Assembly (NCBI GenBank): GCA_030529845.1
Contig: JAUMWB010000004.1
Coordinates: 109,619 to 173,618, forward strand
DNA: 64,000 nt
DNA from: Rothia sp. (in: high G+C Gram-positive bacteria)
GTDB lineage: Bacteria > Actinomycetota > Actinomycetes > Actinomycetales > Micrococcaceae
Direction of reading: 5' to 3'
Position 1 is the first letter of the stretch. Each line of letters opens with the position of its first letter. The notes under the pieces were generated by a model. The model made no database searches, was not told the DNA's origin, and worked only from the letters and a program-made list of their open reading frames with translations. Position numbers and translations under genes: made by a program. Positions 27,603-35,233 of this stretch are shown here, piece by piece.

Positions 27603-27673
27603 AAGCTAGGAGCGAGAGCGGCTGTCGGCGTGGCGCACGCTGCCGCGCCACTCCAATTTACCCCTGCCGCCTA

Positions 27674-28975
27674 CTAGCCCTTGTAATCAGCAATCACCGG
27701 CTTCTCGGAGCCGGGGCGCAGGGACTTGCAGCAGTCAGGGTTGCAGGCGTCGAACCAGCCCTTGCCGCCGCAGACGGACTCGCGAGCAGCTGCTACCCCG
27801 TCGGCGTCCTGGGCTGGGGCAGTAGAGGCGACTCGTTCGGCGATGAGCTGGCGCAGGCCCTCAACGTAGGCGGGGTGGGTGCCGGGGGTGGGGGTGCGGG
27901 TCGCGGCAAAGCCCAGGCGCTTGCAGGTGTCGAGAGCTTCGGTATCGAGGTCCCACTTGACTTCCATGTGGTCTGAGACGAAACCGAGGGGGACCAGCAC
28001 AACACCGTCGACCCGCCCTTCAAGGGCTTCGAGAGCATCATTGACGTCGGGTTCGAGCCAGGGCATGGAAGGCGGGCCGGAGCGGGACTGGTAGACCAGC
28101 TCCCAGTCAACCTGACCGAGTAGGGCAGGGTCGATGGCCTGAACACCGGCGAGGACGGCGCGGGCAGCCTCTAGGTGCTTTTCGACGTAGGCGGAGCCGC
28201 CTTCGTAGTCGACACCGCGGGGGCCAGCTTCGTTAGCGGCGCTGGTGGGTACGGAGTGGGTGCAGAACATGATGCGGATTGTGCCGTTGCCCGCAGCGGT
28301 CTTTTCGGTAGCTGCCAGCTGGGCGCGGACGTCCTTGATTCCTTCTACCAGCCCCTCAACAAAGGGGGTGATGAAGCCGGGGGTATCCCAGAACTGGCGG
28401 ATTTTATCAATCTGCAGTTTGCCGTCAAGCCCCAGCTTTTCAAGGGCGATACCGTAGTCTTCGCGGTACTGGCGGCAGGAAGAGTAACCGGGGTAGGCGC
28501 TGGTGGCCAGCACCAGAATCTTGCGTTTACCCTCGTCGTAGGCCTTCTGGACCACGTCGTTGACGTAGGGCTCCCAGTTGCGGTTGGCCCAGGTGATGTC
28601 GATAGCAGGGCCTTTTTCAGCCAGGGCATCACGCAGGGCTGCCAGCAGGGCCCGGTTCTGGTCGTTGATGGGTGAGACGCCGCCGTTGGCCCGGTAGTGG
28701 GTGGCAACTTCTTCTAGGCGCTCGTCGGGGATGCCGCGACCGGCTGTGACGTTGCGCAGGAAGGGGATGACGTCGTCCTGTCCTTCGGGGCCGCCGAAGG
28801 AAGAAAGGATTACCAGGTCGTAGTCCTGGGGGGCGGACGCGCGGGGGCGGCTGAGGGTGGACTCGGGGGTGTAATCGGCGATGGTGCCCTCATCGAGCAC
28901 AGCCGGCCCGTTGGAGGCGGTGTTGGCCGGGTCTGTCTGGTTGGGGATGATATCGACAGGAAGCTGGGCGGTCAT
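27674..28975 (-). CDS. hemH: Ferrochelatase (coproporphyrin III type)
   Basis: The 433-residue chelatase inserts Fe2+ into coproporphyrin III in the actinobacterial/firmicute pathway. Marks: LVILSSFGGPEGQDDVIPFLRNV near residue 53, the metal-site histidine in FCTHSVPTSA, and LVPLGFVSDHMEVKWDLDTEA near residue 330. The C-terminus has a cysteine cluster (CGGKGWFDACNPDCC), matching the [2Fe-2S] site known in actinobacterial ferrochelatases. About 45 residues before the domain are a low-complexity extension. The ATG overlaps the hemQ stop by one base (TAATG), so they are coupled. Confidence 0.93.
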   Translation of the reverse strand: MTAQLPVDIIPNQTDPANTASNGPAVLDEGTIADYTPESTLSRPRASAPQDYDLVILSSFGGPEGQDDVIPFLRNVTAGRGIPDERLEEVATHYRANGGVSPINDQNRALLAALRDALAEKGPAIDITWANRNWEPYVNDVVQKAYDEGKRKILVLATSAYPGYSSCRQYREDYGIALEKLGLDGKLQIDKIRQFWDTPGFITPFVEGLVEGIKDVRAQLAATEKTAAGNGTIRIMFCTHSVPTSAANEAGPRGVDYEGGSAYVEKHLEAARAVLAGVQAIDPALLGQVDWELVYQSRSGPPSMPWLEPDVNDALEALEGRVDGVVLVPLGFVSDHMEVKWDLDTEALDTCKRLGFAATRTPTPGTHPAYVEGLRQLIAERVASTAPAQDADGVAAARESVCGGKGWFDACNPDCCKSLRPGSEKPVIADYKG

Positions 28976-29850
28976 TAGGCAATCACCTGGGCAATCTCGG
29001 CAGCTTCGATGCGGCGGCCGGTGTAGAAGGGGATCTCTTCGCGCACGAAGTGGCGAGCTTCGGTGTTACGGAAGGAGCGCATGAGGTCAACGATAAGCAC
29101 CAGTTCAGGAGCTTCAAGGGCGATGAGCCACTCGTAGTCATTCAGGCCGAAGGTGGCAATGGTGTTGGGCAGAACCTCGGGGAAGTCGATACCCTTCATG
29201 CCGTGGTTCTTCATAATCTCGCGGCGCTTTTCGGGGTTGATGGTGTACCAGTCGAGGGAGCGCACGAAGGGGTAGACGCAGACCCACTTTTCAGGCGCGA
29301 TGCCCTTAGCGAAGGTGGGGGTATGGCCGGCTGAGAATTCGGCGTCGCGGTGCACGCCCATGGTGGACCAGACAATCTTGGTGCCTGAGAAGGCTTTGGT
29401 GCGGCGGAAGCTACGAATAGCCGCCTGTAGGTCTTCTGGCACAGCACCGTGCACCCAGACCATCACGTCCGCATCGTTGCGCATAGCGGACACATCGTAG
29501 AAGCCGCGGGTGATAACGCCCCTACCTTCAAGCTCAGCAACTAGGGCTTCAAGCTCAGCGGTAGCTTCGGAGCTGGTTGCAGCAGGATCAGCGGCGCCTT
29601 CGCGGGCGAAGACGGTGTAGAGGGCGTAGTGGAACTGGCTGTCGCCTTCGGCTACTTCGCCGGGGCGCTGGCCCTGAATTTTGCCGTGGGCGTCCTTGGC
29701 GGTAGGCATGGGCGGACGGCCACCGTGGCCGTGGCCTGCTGAGCCGTGGGAGTAGGCGCTGTGGCCTGCCCCGTAGCTTGCCCCGTGGCCGGTGCTGCCT
29801 TGGGAGCTGGAGGTGTGGGTGTGTTCTGCAGGGTTACCGTGGTGTGACAT
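28975..29850 (-). CDS. hemQ: Coproheme decarboxylase HemQ (chlorite dismutase-like)
   Basis: The 291-residue protein is HemQ, which turns coproheme into haem b by two oxidative decarboxylations. It has the Clp-type dimeric fold, with YPFVRSLDWYTINPEKRREIMKNHG (shown from about residue 193) holding the Tyr and His needed for catalysis and haem binding. Unusually, the first 55 residues carry ten histidines mixed with Gly and Ser, before the true domain starts at about 72 (FHYALYTVF). Such a tail could bind metal or haem. It lies directly after hemY and is coupled to hemH. Confidence 0.92.
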   Translation of the reverse strand: MSHHGNPAEHTHTSSSQGSTGHGASYGAGHSAYSHGSAGHGHGGRPPMPTAKDAHGKIQGQRPGEVAEGDSQFHYALYTVFAREGAADPAATSSEATAELEALVAELEGRGVITRGFYDVSAMRNDADVMVWVHGAVPEDLQAAIRSFRRTKAFSGTKIVWSTMGVHRDAEFSAGHTPTFAKGIAPEKWVCVYPFVRSLDWYTINPEKRREIMKNHGMKGIDFPEVLPNTIATFGLNDYEWLIALEAPELVLIVDLMRSFRNTEARHFVREEIPFYTGRRIEAAEIAQVIA

Positions 29851-29895
29851 GGTCTTACCTTTCGATGTGGGACGTTGAGAGCAAGTAGCCGCTAC

Positions 29896-31359
29896 CTAGT
29901 CGGTAGCTGATGTGTCGGTGTTTTTCTGGATGAAGCGCCCCAGATGTTCCTGGGTGTCTGCGGTGACAGCAGCCAGGCCGGTTCCTGCGATCCAGGCGCC
30001 AACGGCGGTAGCTCCGGGCAGGTCGGTGAGGGCTGTGCGGAAGGCGGTGACGCGGTCCTTGTGCCCCGGTGTGGTAGAGGGCAGGGCGCTGCGCCAGCGC
30101 ACGACGTCCGCAGCAACCAGATGGCTCTTGGTGATGGGAACACCCAGGAGGTGGGCGGCGTCGTGTAGACCCAGGGTAACCAGCTGATCATCGTGCAGGG
30201 CTAACTCTGAGAGGGGCGAAGTGTCATGGTCCTTGCCGCGCCCGTAGGACAGTCGCACCACGTGCCGCCCCTGCCCTGCCCGCTCTGCTACCCAGGCCCA
30301 CTTGGCGGTGGCGTGGGTGAGAGCTTTGGCGCGGACGCCTGTGGCGGCCTCGCTGACCAGCAGCCCGGTGCCGCGCGGGGCGGTATCCAGGTCGGGCTGG
30401 TCAAGGATTAGGGAGACCAGGGCAACTTCGGGGCCGGGGGCAACAGCGGGCAGGGCGGACGCCGGCAGGTGGGGGCCGAGCAGCCGGATAGAGGTCTGGG
30501 CATCGGTGGCAACGACCAGTAATTCACCGCGGATGATGGCTGACTTTTCGCCGTATTCGGGCTGACGCTGGATAGCCGTCCAGCTACCGGTGACGGGGTC
30601 GCGGTCCACGGCGATAGTGTCGAAGCCGCTCACAATACGCACGCGCTGGCGCAGCAGATCATCGACCAGGGCTTCGGAGAGCTGGTTCATGCCCCCTTCG
30701 ATACCGGCAACCTGGGAGCCTGCTGGTGAAGCAGCTCGAAGGCGGGCGCTAGCGGCGGTGAGAGAGCCTAGCTCTCGCAGGCCGGTCAGCAGGCCCGGGG
30801 CGATGGTGGCAATTTCGAGCTGGTCGGGGTGTACCGAGTGCACGCCGGAGACCACCGGGGCTACCAGCTGGTCGAGCACCTGCTGCCCCAGGCGCACCCG
30901 AACCAGCTCGCCCAGGGTCTTCGCGGTAGATCCCGCTGAGCGCGGGAGTATGGCATCAAGCTTGGCCCTCCGGTAGCCTGATCGGCCCAGAATTTTCTTG
31001 AGGTTCGGGTCTTCGAGGCTACCGGGTATACCCAGCACGCCGGTGGACGGCGAGGGGTAGGGCCCGGTGGGCAGGTAGAGCCAGGATCCCAGCGGTTCGG
31101 GATTGACGATGCGGTCGGCAAGTCCCAGGTCGGTAAGTAGATCCCGCACCGCGGTGGTGCGGGTTGCGAAAGATTCAGCACCGGAATCGAGCACCAGACC
31201 GGTGAGCTGATGGGCACCAACGGCCCCACCTAGGTGGCTTTCGCGCTCCACCAGGGTCACTTTTTTCCCGGCCCGGGCTAGTTCACGGGCTGCGAGCAGG
31301 CCCGAGATGCCACCGCCGATGACCAGGGCGGTATTGTGCAGGTGCTGGTGCTGTGCCAT
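29896..31359 (-). CDS. hemY: Coproporphyrinogen III oxidase (HemY/CgoX, FAD-dependent)
   Basis: The 487-residue flavoprotein starts with a Rossmann FAD motif (VIGGGISGLLAARELARAGK), followed by VTLVERESHLGGAVG. It belongs to the protoporphyrinogen-oxidase-like family. In Gram-positive bacteria this enzyme oxidises coproporphyrinogen III to coproporphyrin III. Presence of hemQ and a coproporphyrin-type ferrochelatase next door supports that reading over protoporphyrinogen oxidation. It lies 15 bases after hemE and 45 before hemQ. Confidence 0.9.
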   Translation of the reverse strand: MAQHQHLHNTALVIGGGISGLLAARELARAGKKVTLVERESHLGGAVGAHQLTGLVLDSGAESFATRTTAVRDLLTDLGLADRIVNPEPLGSWLYLPTGPYPSPSTGVLGIPGSLEDPNLKKILGRSGYRRAKLDAILPRSAGSTAKTLGELVRVRLGQQVLDQLVAPVVSGVHSVHPDQLEIATIAPGLLTGLRELGSLTAASARLRAASPAGSQVAGIEGGMNQLSEALVDDLLRQRVRIVSGFDTIAVDRDPVTGSWTAIQRQPEYGEKSAIIRGELLVVATDAQTSIRLLGPHLPASALPAVAPGPEVALVSLILDQPDLDTAPRGTGLLVSEAATGVRAKALTHATAKWAWVAERAGQGRHVVRLSYGRGKDHDTSPLSELALHDDQLVTLGLHDAAHLLGVPITKSHLVAADVVRWRSALPSTTPGHKDRVTAFRTALTDLPGATAVGAWIAGTGLAAVTADTQEHLGRFIQKNTDTSATD

Positions 31360-31374
31360 GTGCTTTCTCTTAAC

Positions 31375-32499
31375 TTACTTCGCGGTGGAGGTGTGGATGT
31401 AGTCGACCAGTCGGGTCAGCACAGTGGGGTCGGTGGTTGGGGGCACCCCGTGCCCCAGGTTAACCACGTGAGCCGGGGCGCTGCGTCCTTCTTCAAGCAC
31501 CGCGTCGGTGTGGGCTGCAAGCGCCTCCCAGCCCGAGGCCAGCAGGGCCGGGTCAATGTTGCCCTGGAGGACGATACCGCCGCCCAGTCGGCGCTGGGCT
31601 TCAGAGAGAGGCAGGCGGTAGTCAACGCCGATGACGTCAGCACCGGCTTCGAGCATGGCGGGCAGTAGTTCAGCGGTTCCGGTGCCGAAGTGGATGCGGG
31701 GCACCCCGTAGTGCTCAACGGCTGCCAGGGTGGCTGCCGAGTGGGGCATGACAAAGCGGCGGTAGTCGGCCTCCCCCAGGGATCCTGCCCAGGAGTCAAA
31801 GAGCTGCACGGCTGAAGCACCTGCCTCAATCTGAGCAGCCAGGAACTGGGCTGAGGTGCGGGCGGCCCAGGCACCCAGGGCTTCCCAGGCCTCGGGGTCG
31901 GCGTGCATCATGGTGCGCGGACGCAGGTGATCGCGAGAGGGCCCGCCCTCAACCATGTAGGCGGCCACGGTAAAGGGAGCACCGGCAAAACCAATCAGGG
32001 GGGTTGAGCCCAATTTTTCAACGGTGAGGGCAACCGCTTCGCGAATGGGATCAAGGGCGGCGTCTTCAAGTTCGGGCAGGTTCTTGATGTCTTCAAGAGT
32101 GCGGACAGGAGCATCCAATACAGGGCCGCGACCAGGCACAATATCAACACCCACACCAGCAAGCTTCATGGGGATAACGATATCTGAGAAGAAGATACCG
32201 GCATCAACCTTGTGGCGGCGCACCGGCTGGACAGTAATCTCTGCGGCCAGCTCGGGGTTGAGGCAGGAATCCAGCATAGGGATTCCCTCACGGATTTCGC
32301 GGTACTCGGGCAGGGAGCGTCCTGCCTGACGCATGAACCACACCGGGGCGTGGTCAGCCTTGCGCCCAGTGAGGGTGCGAATCATGGCCGACTCGCCGGT
32401 ACCGGCGGTCTTAAGGGGGTGGGTAGCGGGCAGGTGGGCAAGCTGCTCGTCGGTGAGCAGGGGGCGCTGACGCAGCGCTGATGACGCAGTCTGACTCAT
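31375..32499 (-). CDS. hemE: Uroporphyrinogen decarboxylase
   Basis: The 374-residue enzyme decarboxylates uroporphyrinogen III to coproporphyrinogen III. Marks: APVWFMRQAGRSLPEYRE (substrate Arg residues), FSDIVIPMKLAGVGV, and GFAGAPFTVAAYMVEGG. I start it at the ATG at 32499 (MSQTASSALRQRPLL), six bases after GGAG; an upstream in-frame start at 32541 would add 14 residues of no family match. It is the first gene of the minus-strand haem operon and faces hemA across a short regulatory region. Confidence 0.93.
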   Translation of the reverse strand: MSQTASSALRQRPLLTDEQLAHLPATHPLKTAGTGESAMIRTLTGRKADHAPVWFMRQAGRSLPEYREIREGIPMLDSCLNPELAAEITVQPVRRHKVDAGIFFSDIVIPMKLAGVGVDIVPGRGPVLDAPVRTLEDIKNLPELEDAALDPIREAVALTVEKLGSTPLIGFAGAPFTVAAYMVEGGPSRDHLRPRTMMHADPEAWEALGAWAARTSAQFLAAQIEAGASAVQLFDSWAGSLGEADYRRFVMPHSAATLAAVEHYGVPRIHFGTGTAELLPAMLEAGADVIGVDYRLPLSEAQRRLGGGIVLQGNIDPALLASGWEALAAHTDAVLEEGRSAPAHVVNLGHGVPPTTDPTVLTRLVDYIHTSTAK

Positions 32500-32533
32500 A
32501 TACTCCATTCTGCCAAGTTTAAAGCAAAACTTT

Positions 32534-32578
32534 AGAGACACCCTGTCACCAGAGTCTCTACAGGGAGCTGTTTATAAT
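32534..32578 (+). promoter_or_regulatory. hemA promoter with interleaved inverted repeats
   Basis: A consensus TATAAT lies at 32573-32578, nine bases before the hemA GTG. Just upstream, two half-site pairs interleave: AGAGAC (32534-32539)/GTCTCT (32554-32559) and CCCTGT (32541-32546)/ACAGGG (32560-32565). The region also lies directly upstream of hemE on the other strand. This looks like an operator controlling one or both haem units. No regulator can be named from the sequence. Confidence 0.5.
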
Positions 32579-32587
32579 AGTGTCGTC

Positions 32588-33880
32588 GTGACTATTTTCA
32601 GCCTTGTTGCATCGCATCGCTCCGTCGACCTCACTACCGTGGCTTACCTCAGCGAAGGCGTTGAGAAAATCCACCGGGACCTTGAACGCACCGGCATTCG
32701 TGGTGAGGTGATTTTGTCTACCTGCAATCGCCTAGAGCTCTATGCAGAAATCCCCAGCAACCCGGGGGCCACCGACCAAAATATCGCCAACGACGTTGCC
32801 TCTGCTTCCGAGCACATTTTTGATCTCATCTCCCAGCGGTCCGGGCTCTCCTATGACCTGGTAGAGAACAGCTTTGATGTGCTGGTGAACACCGATGCTG
32901 CCCACCACCTCTTCACCGTGGCCTCCGGCCTGGAATCAGCTGTTGTGGGCGAACGCGAAATCACCGGCCAGGTTCGTCGAGCTCTGGCTCTCTCCCAAGA
33001 GCAGGGGCGGGCTACCGGCAACCTGGTGCGCCTCTTTGAACACGGAGCTCAAACCGCCCGTAAAGTTGGCCAGCAGACCATGCTGGGGTCTCGCGGACGC
33101 TCCATTGTCTCAGTCGCCCTGGACATGGCCGATGACATCGCTGAGAAAACCTGGGAGAGCCGCCGTGTGCTTGTCTTCGGTACCGGTGCCTACGCCGGGG
33201 CAACCGTAGCTGCCCTCCATGCTCGGGGCACGACCGATATTTGGATTTACTCCCGCTCAGACCGTGCAGCCACTTTTGCCGACAAACGCGGAGTACAGGC
33301 TGTACCCCACGGCGACCTGCACGAGCAGATGGCAGCAGCCGATATTATCATCGGCTGCTCGGGTGGAGCTTCCCCCATGCTCCCCATCGAAATCCCCGAA
33401 GGGAAGCGCGTCATTCTAGACCTCGCACTCTCTCGGGACTTCGACCCCGAGGTAGCAGACCTGCCCGAGGTAGAACTCATCACCCTCGAATCTGTACGCC
33501 TGGCAGCACCCGAAGAAACCGTCGAATCCGTCCACACTGCCCGCACAATTGTGGACGAAGCTGCCGCCGAGTTCTCTGTTAAAGAAAAAGCCCGAAGCGT
33601 TGACGCTGCTATTGTTGCTCTCAGACAACACACCATGAGCGTGCTTGACGCTGAACTAGCTAAGGTCCACAACCAATACGGGTGTACCGCAGCTACCGAA
33701 CAGCTTGAACTGGCAATGCGCCGCATGGTCAAGTCCCTCTTGCACACCCCGACCGTCCGAGCCCGAGACATGGCCCGCGAAGGCCGGGTCGACGACTATG
33801 TAGCGGCCCTCGAAGCCCTCTACGGAATCGAAGTGCAAGAACCCACCGAAGAGGCCGAGCCCCAAACCGACGCCTCCTAG
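32588..33880 (+). CDS. hemA: Glutamyl-tRNA reductase
   Basis: The 430-residue enzyme makes glutamate-1-semialdehyde from glutamyl-tRNA, the first committed haem step. The catalytic cysteine is Cys46 in STCNRLELYAE. VVGEREITGQVRRAL follows, then an NADPH-binding segment (VLVFGTGAYAGATVAAL) and a dimerisation helix near the end. The GTG has no Shine-Dalgarno but follows a TATAAT by nine bases, so the mRNA is probably leaderless. It is divergent from the rest of the haem genes and supplies the substrate for hemL at the far end of the cluster. Confidence 0.93.
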   Translation: MTIFSLVASHRSVDLTTVAYLSEGVEKIHRDLERTGIRGEVILSTCNRLELYAEIPSNPGATDQNIANDVASASEHIFDLISQRSGLSYDLVENSFDVLVNTDAAHHLFTVASGLESAVVGEREITGQVRRALALSQEQGRATGNLVRLFEHGAQTARKVGQQTMLGSRGRSIVSVALDMADDIAEKTWESRRVLVFGTGAYAGATVAALHARGTTDIWIYSRSDRAATFADKRGVQAVPHGDLHEQMAAADIIIGCSGGASPMLPIEIPEGKRVILDLALSRDFDPEVADLPEVELITLESVRLAAPEETVESVHTARTIVDEAAAEFSVKEKARSVDAAIVALRQHTMSVLDAELAKVHNQYGCTAATEQLELAMRRMVKSLLHTPTVRARDMAREGRVDDYVAALEALYGIEVQEPTEEAEPQTDAS

Positions 33881-33943
33881 CAGGCAGGCACCCCACCAGC
33901 CGCGACCCCGTCCGCCCACCGTCCCAAAGGTTCGGCCGCAACG

Positions 33944-34600
33944 ATGTCCACTACCCTATTTTCAGCTGACTCAGACCCCGACGACTCCTTTAACCCGTCG
34001 GGAGCATCCCGCCTGCCCAAGGATTTACGCCGCCAGCAGCTTATCGGTAACGCCGTGCGCGTTTTTGCCTCCCAAGGCTACCATGCCACGACCATGGATC
34101 ACATCGCAGCTGCTTCTAACGTCACGAAGCCTGTGCTCTACCAGCATTTCACCGGCAAGCGTGATCTCTATCTGGCGGTGCTCGATGAACAGATTAAGAA
34201 CCTTATGACCCAGCTGGTGCAGCCTCTCTACACCACCAAGGTCAACAAAGAACGCGTGCAGGGCGTCATTAGCGCCTTCTTCAGTTTTGCCCGCAACAAT
34301 GTTGCAGGCTACCGCGTGATCTTTGAATCCGATATTCAAAACGACTACGCGGTGCAAGAACGCACCGAAACCATGCACATCACTATTGCCAAAAGAATCG
34401 CTGAAGTGCTGGCACCTAACGCAGGCATGCCCTTCGAAGAGGCTCTTATGACCGCCCGCATGCTCACCGGTATGACGCAGGCAGCGGCTCACATGGTCAT
34501 TGGCACCGATGCCTCACCCCAGCAGCTCAAAATGGCTGAACGAGCTGTCTTCCGTCTGGCCTGGGGTGGCATCTCTATCATTGATGAGGACTGGGAATAA
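33944..34600 (+). CDS. TetR family transcriptional regulator
   Basis: The 218-residue protein has a TetR-type helix-turn-helix near residues 28-74 (LIGNAVRVFASQGYHATTMDHIAAASNVTKPVLYQHFTGKRDLYLAV; only key residues matter: Gly39, Thr44-Met45, Tyr63-Gln64-His65-Phe66). A ligand-binding C-terminal part follows. The partner gene DUF3107 lies downstream, an order I also recall from mycobacteria (Rv3208-Rv3208A). Targets and ligand are unknown. Haem genes lie immediately upstream, but I see no evidence it controls them. Confidence 0.85.
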   Translation: MSTTLFSADSDPDDSFNPSGASRLPKDLRRQQLIGNAVRVFASQGYHATTMDHIAAASNVTKPVLYQHFTGKRDLYLAVLDEQIKNLMTQLVQPLYTTKVNKERVQGVISAFFSFARNNVAGYRVIFESDIQNDYAVQERTETMHITIAKRIAEVLAPNAGMPFEEALMTARMLTGMTQAAAHMVIGTDASPQQLKMAERAVFRLAWGGISIIDEDWE

Positions 34601-34676
34601 GCTAACAGGTGCCGGCCATCTACCCTGACTCTGTCAGCTTAGACCGAAACCAGACCCGCGCTTTCTGTTGCTCACG

Positions 34677-34682
34677 TAGACT
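34677..34682 (+). promoter_or_regulatory. -10 box (TAGACT) for the DUF3107 gene
   Basis: TAGACTGGTGGGCA matches the TAGACTGGT string seen before pepP and dapD, but here the start codon is about 50 bases on and has its own ribosome-binding site (GAAAGGAA), so this mRNA has a short leader. Confidence 0.45.
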
Positions 34683-34734
34683 GGTGGGCAGATACTTTCC
34701 CTCCATCTGGCAGGGAAGCGGCGAAAGGAAACCC

Positions 34735-34962
34735 ATGGAAATTAAGATTGGCGTTATCAACGTCCCCAGCCAGGTCGTTATTGATACCGACGAAACCGCA
34801 TCAGAGGTGCGTGCCAAGGTAGCGGCTGCTCTTGAGAAGGGTGGCATTCTAGAACTGACCGACTCAAAGGGGTCCACTACCCTGGTTCCGGCTGCCAACA
34901 TCGGCTTTGTAGAGTTGGGCGCTGAAACCAAGCACCGCATTGGTTTTGGTATCGGCCAGTAG
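34735..34962 (+). CDS. DUF3107 protein
   Basis: The 75-residue protein starts MEIKIGVINVPSQVVIDTD and ends with the conserved ETKHRIGFGIGQ. It matches the actinobacterial DUF3107 family of unknown function. The ATG at 34735 follows GAAAGGAA. A longer open frame from 34609 has no family match before it. It follows a TetR gene, and a strong terminator comes right after. Confidence 0.85.
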   Translation: MEIKIGVINVPSQVVIDTDETASEVRAKVAAALEKGGILELTDSKGSTTLVPAANIGFVELGAETKHRIGFGIGQ

Positions 34963-34980
34963 TTCTGGCTGACGGCAAGA

Positions 34981-35030
34981 GAGGGGTACCGGGAGTTTGA
35001 CGCAAAACTCCCGGTACCCCTCTTACTTTT
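34981..35030 (+). terminator. Terminator after the DUF3107 gene
   Basis: An 18-bp perfect stem (34981-34998 with 35005-35022) with a six-base loop and a TTACTTTT tail. It is the strongest intrinsic terminator in the window. Confidence 0.92.
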
Positions 35031-35233
35031 GCGACATTTGGCGGTAGAATGAAGAAGTTATTTGGTTGCCCGGTCGTACCCTCCGTATAGACTCACCTGC
35101 CTTTAGCTCTCCCGTTCCCGCGCTTGTTTGGCGCCAATTGTAGCGGTTGATAGAGCTTCTTTGATGCATGAAAACCCACGATCGGCTTCCTCACCTGCCC
35201 CGAGCCGGGGCCTCATCTGAAGGAACACGATTC
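35031..35233 (+). promoter_or_regulatory. Long leader region of the DEAD-box helicase gene
   Basis: About 200 bases separate the DUF3107 terminator from the helicase start. TAGAAT (near 35045) and TATAGACT (near 35089) are candidate -10 boxes, so the mRNA would carry a leader of 130 bases or more. Cold-induced RNA helicase genes often have long leaders. I see no riboswitch. Confidence 0.3.

Noticed and set aside
27436-27651. Long N-terminal extension of hemC (TTG start at 27435 versus upstream start at 27651)
   Set aside because: The extension is translated repeat B and has no HemC similarity; the TTG has a good ribosome-binding site.
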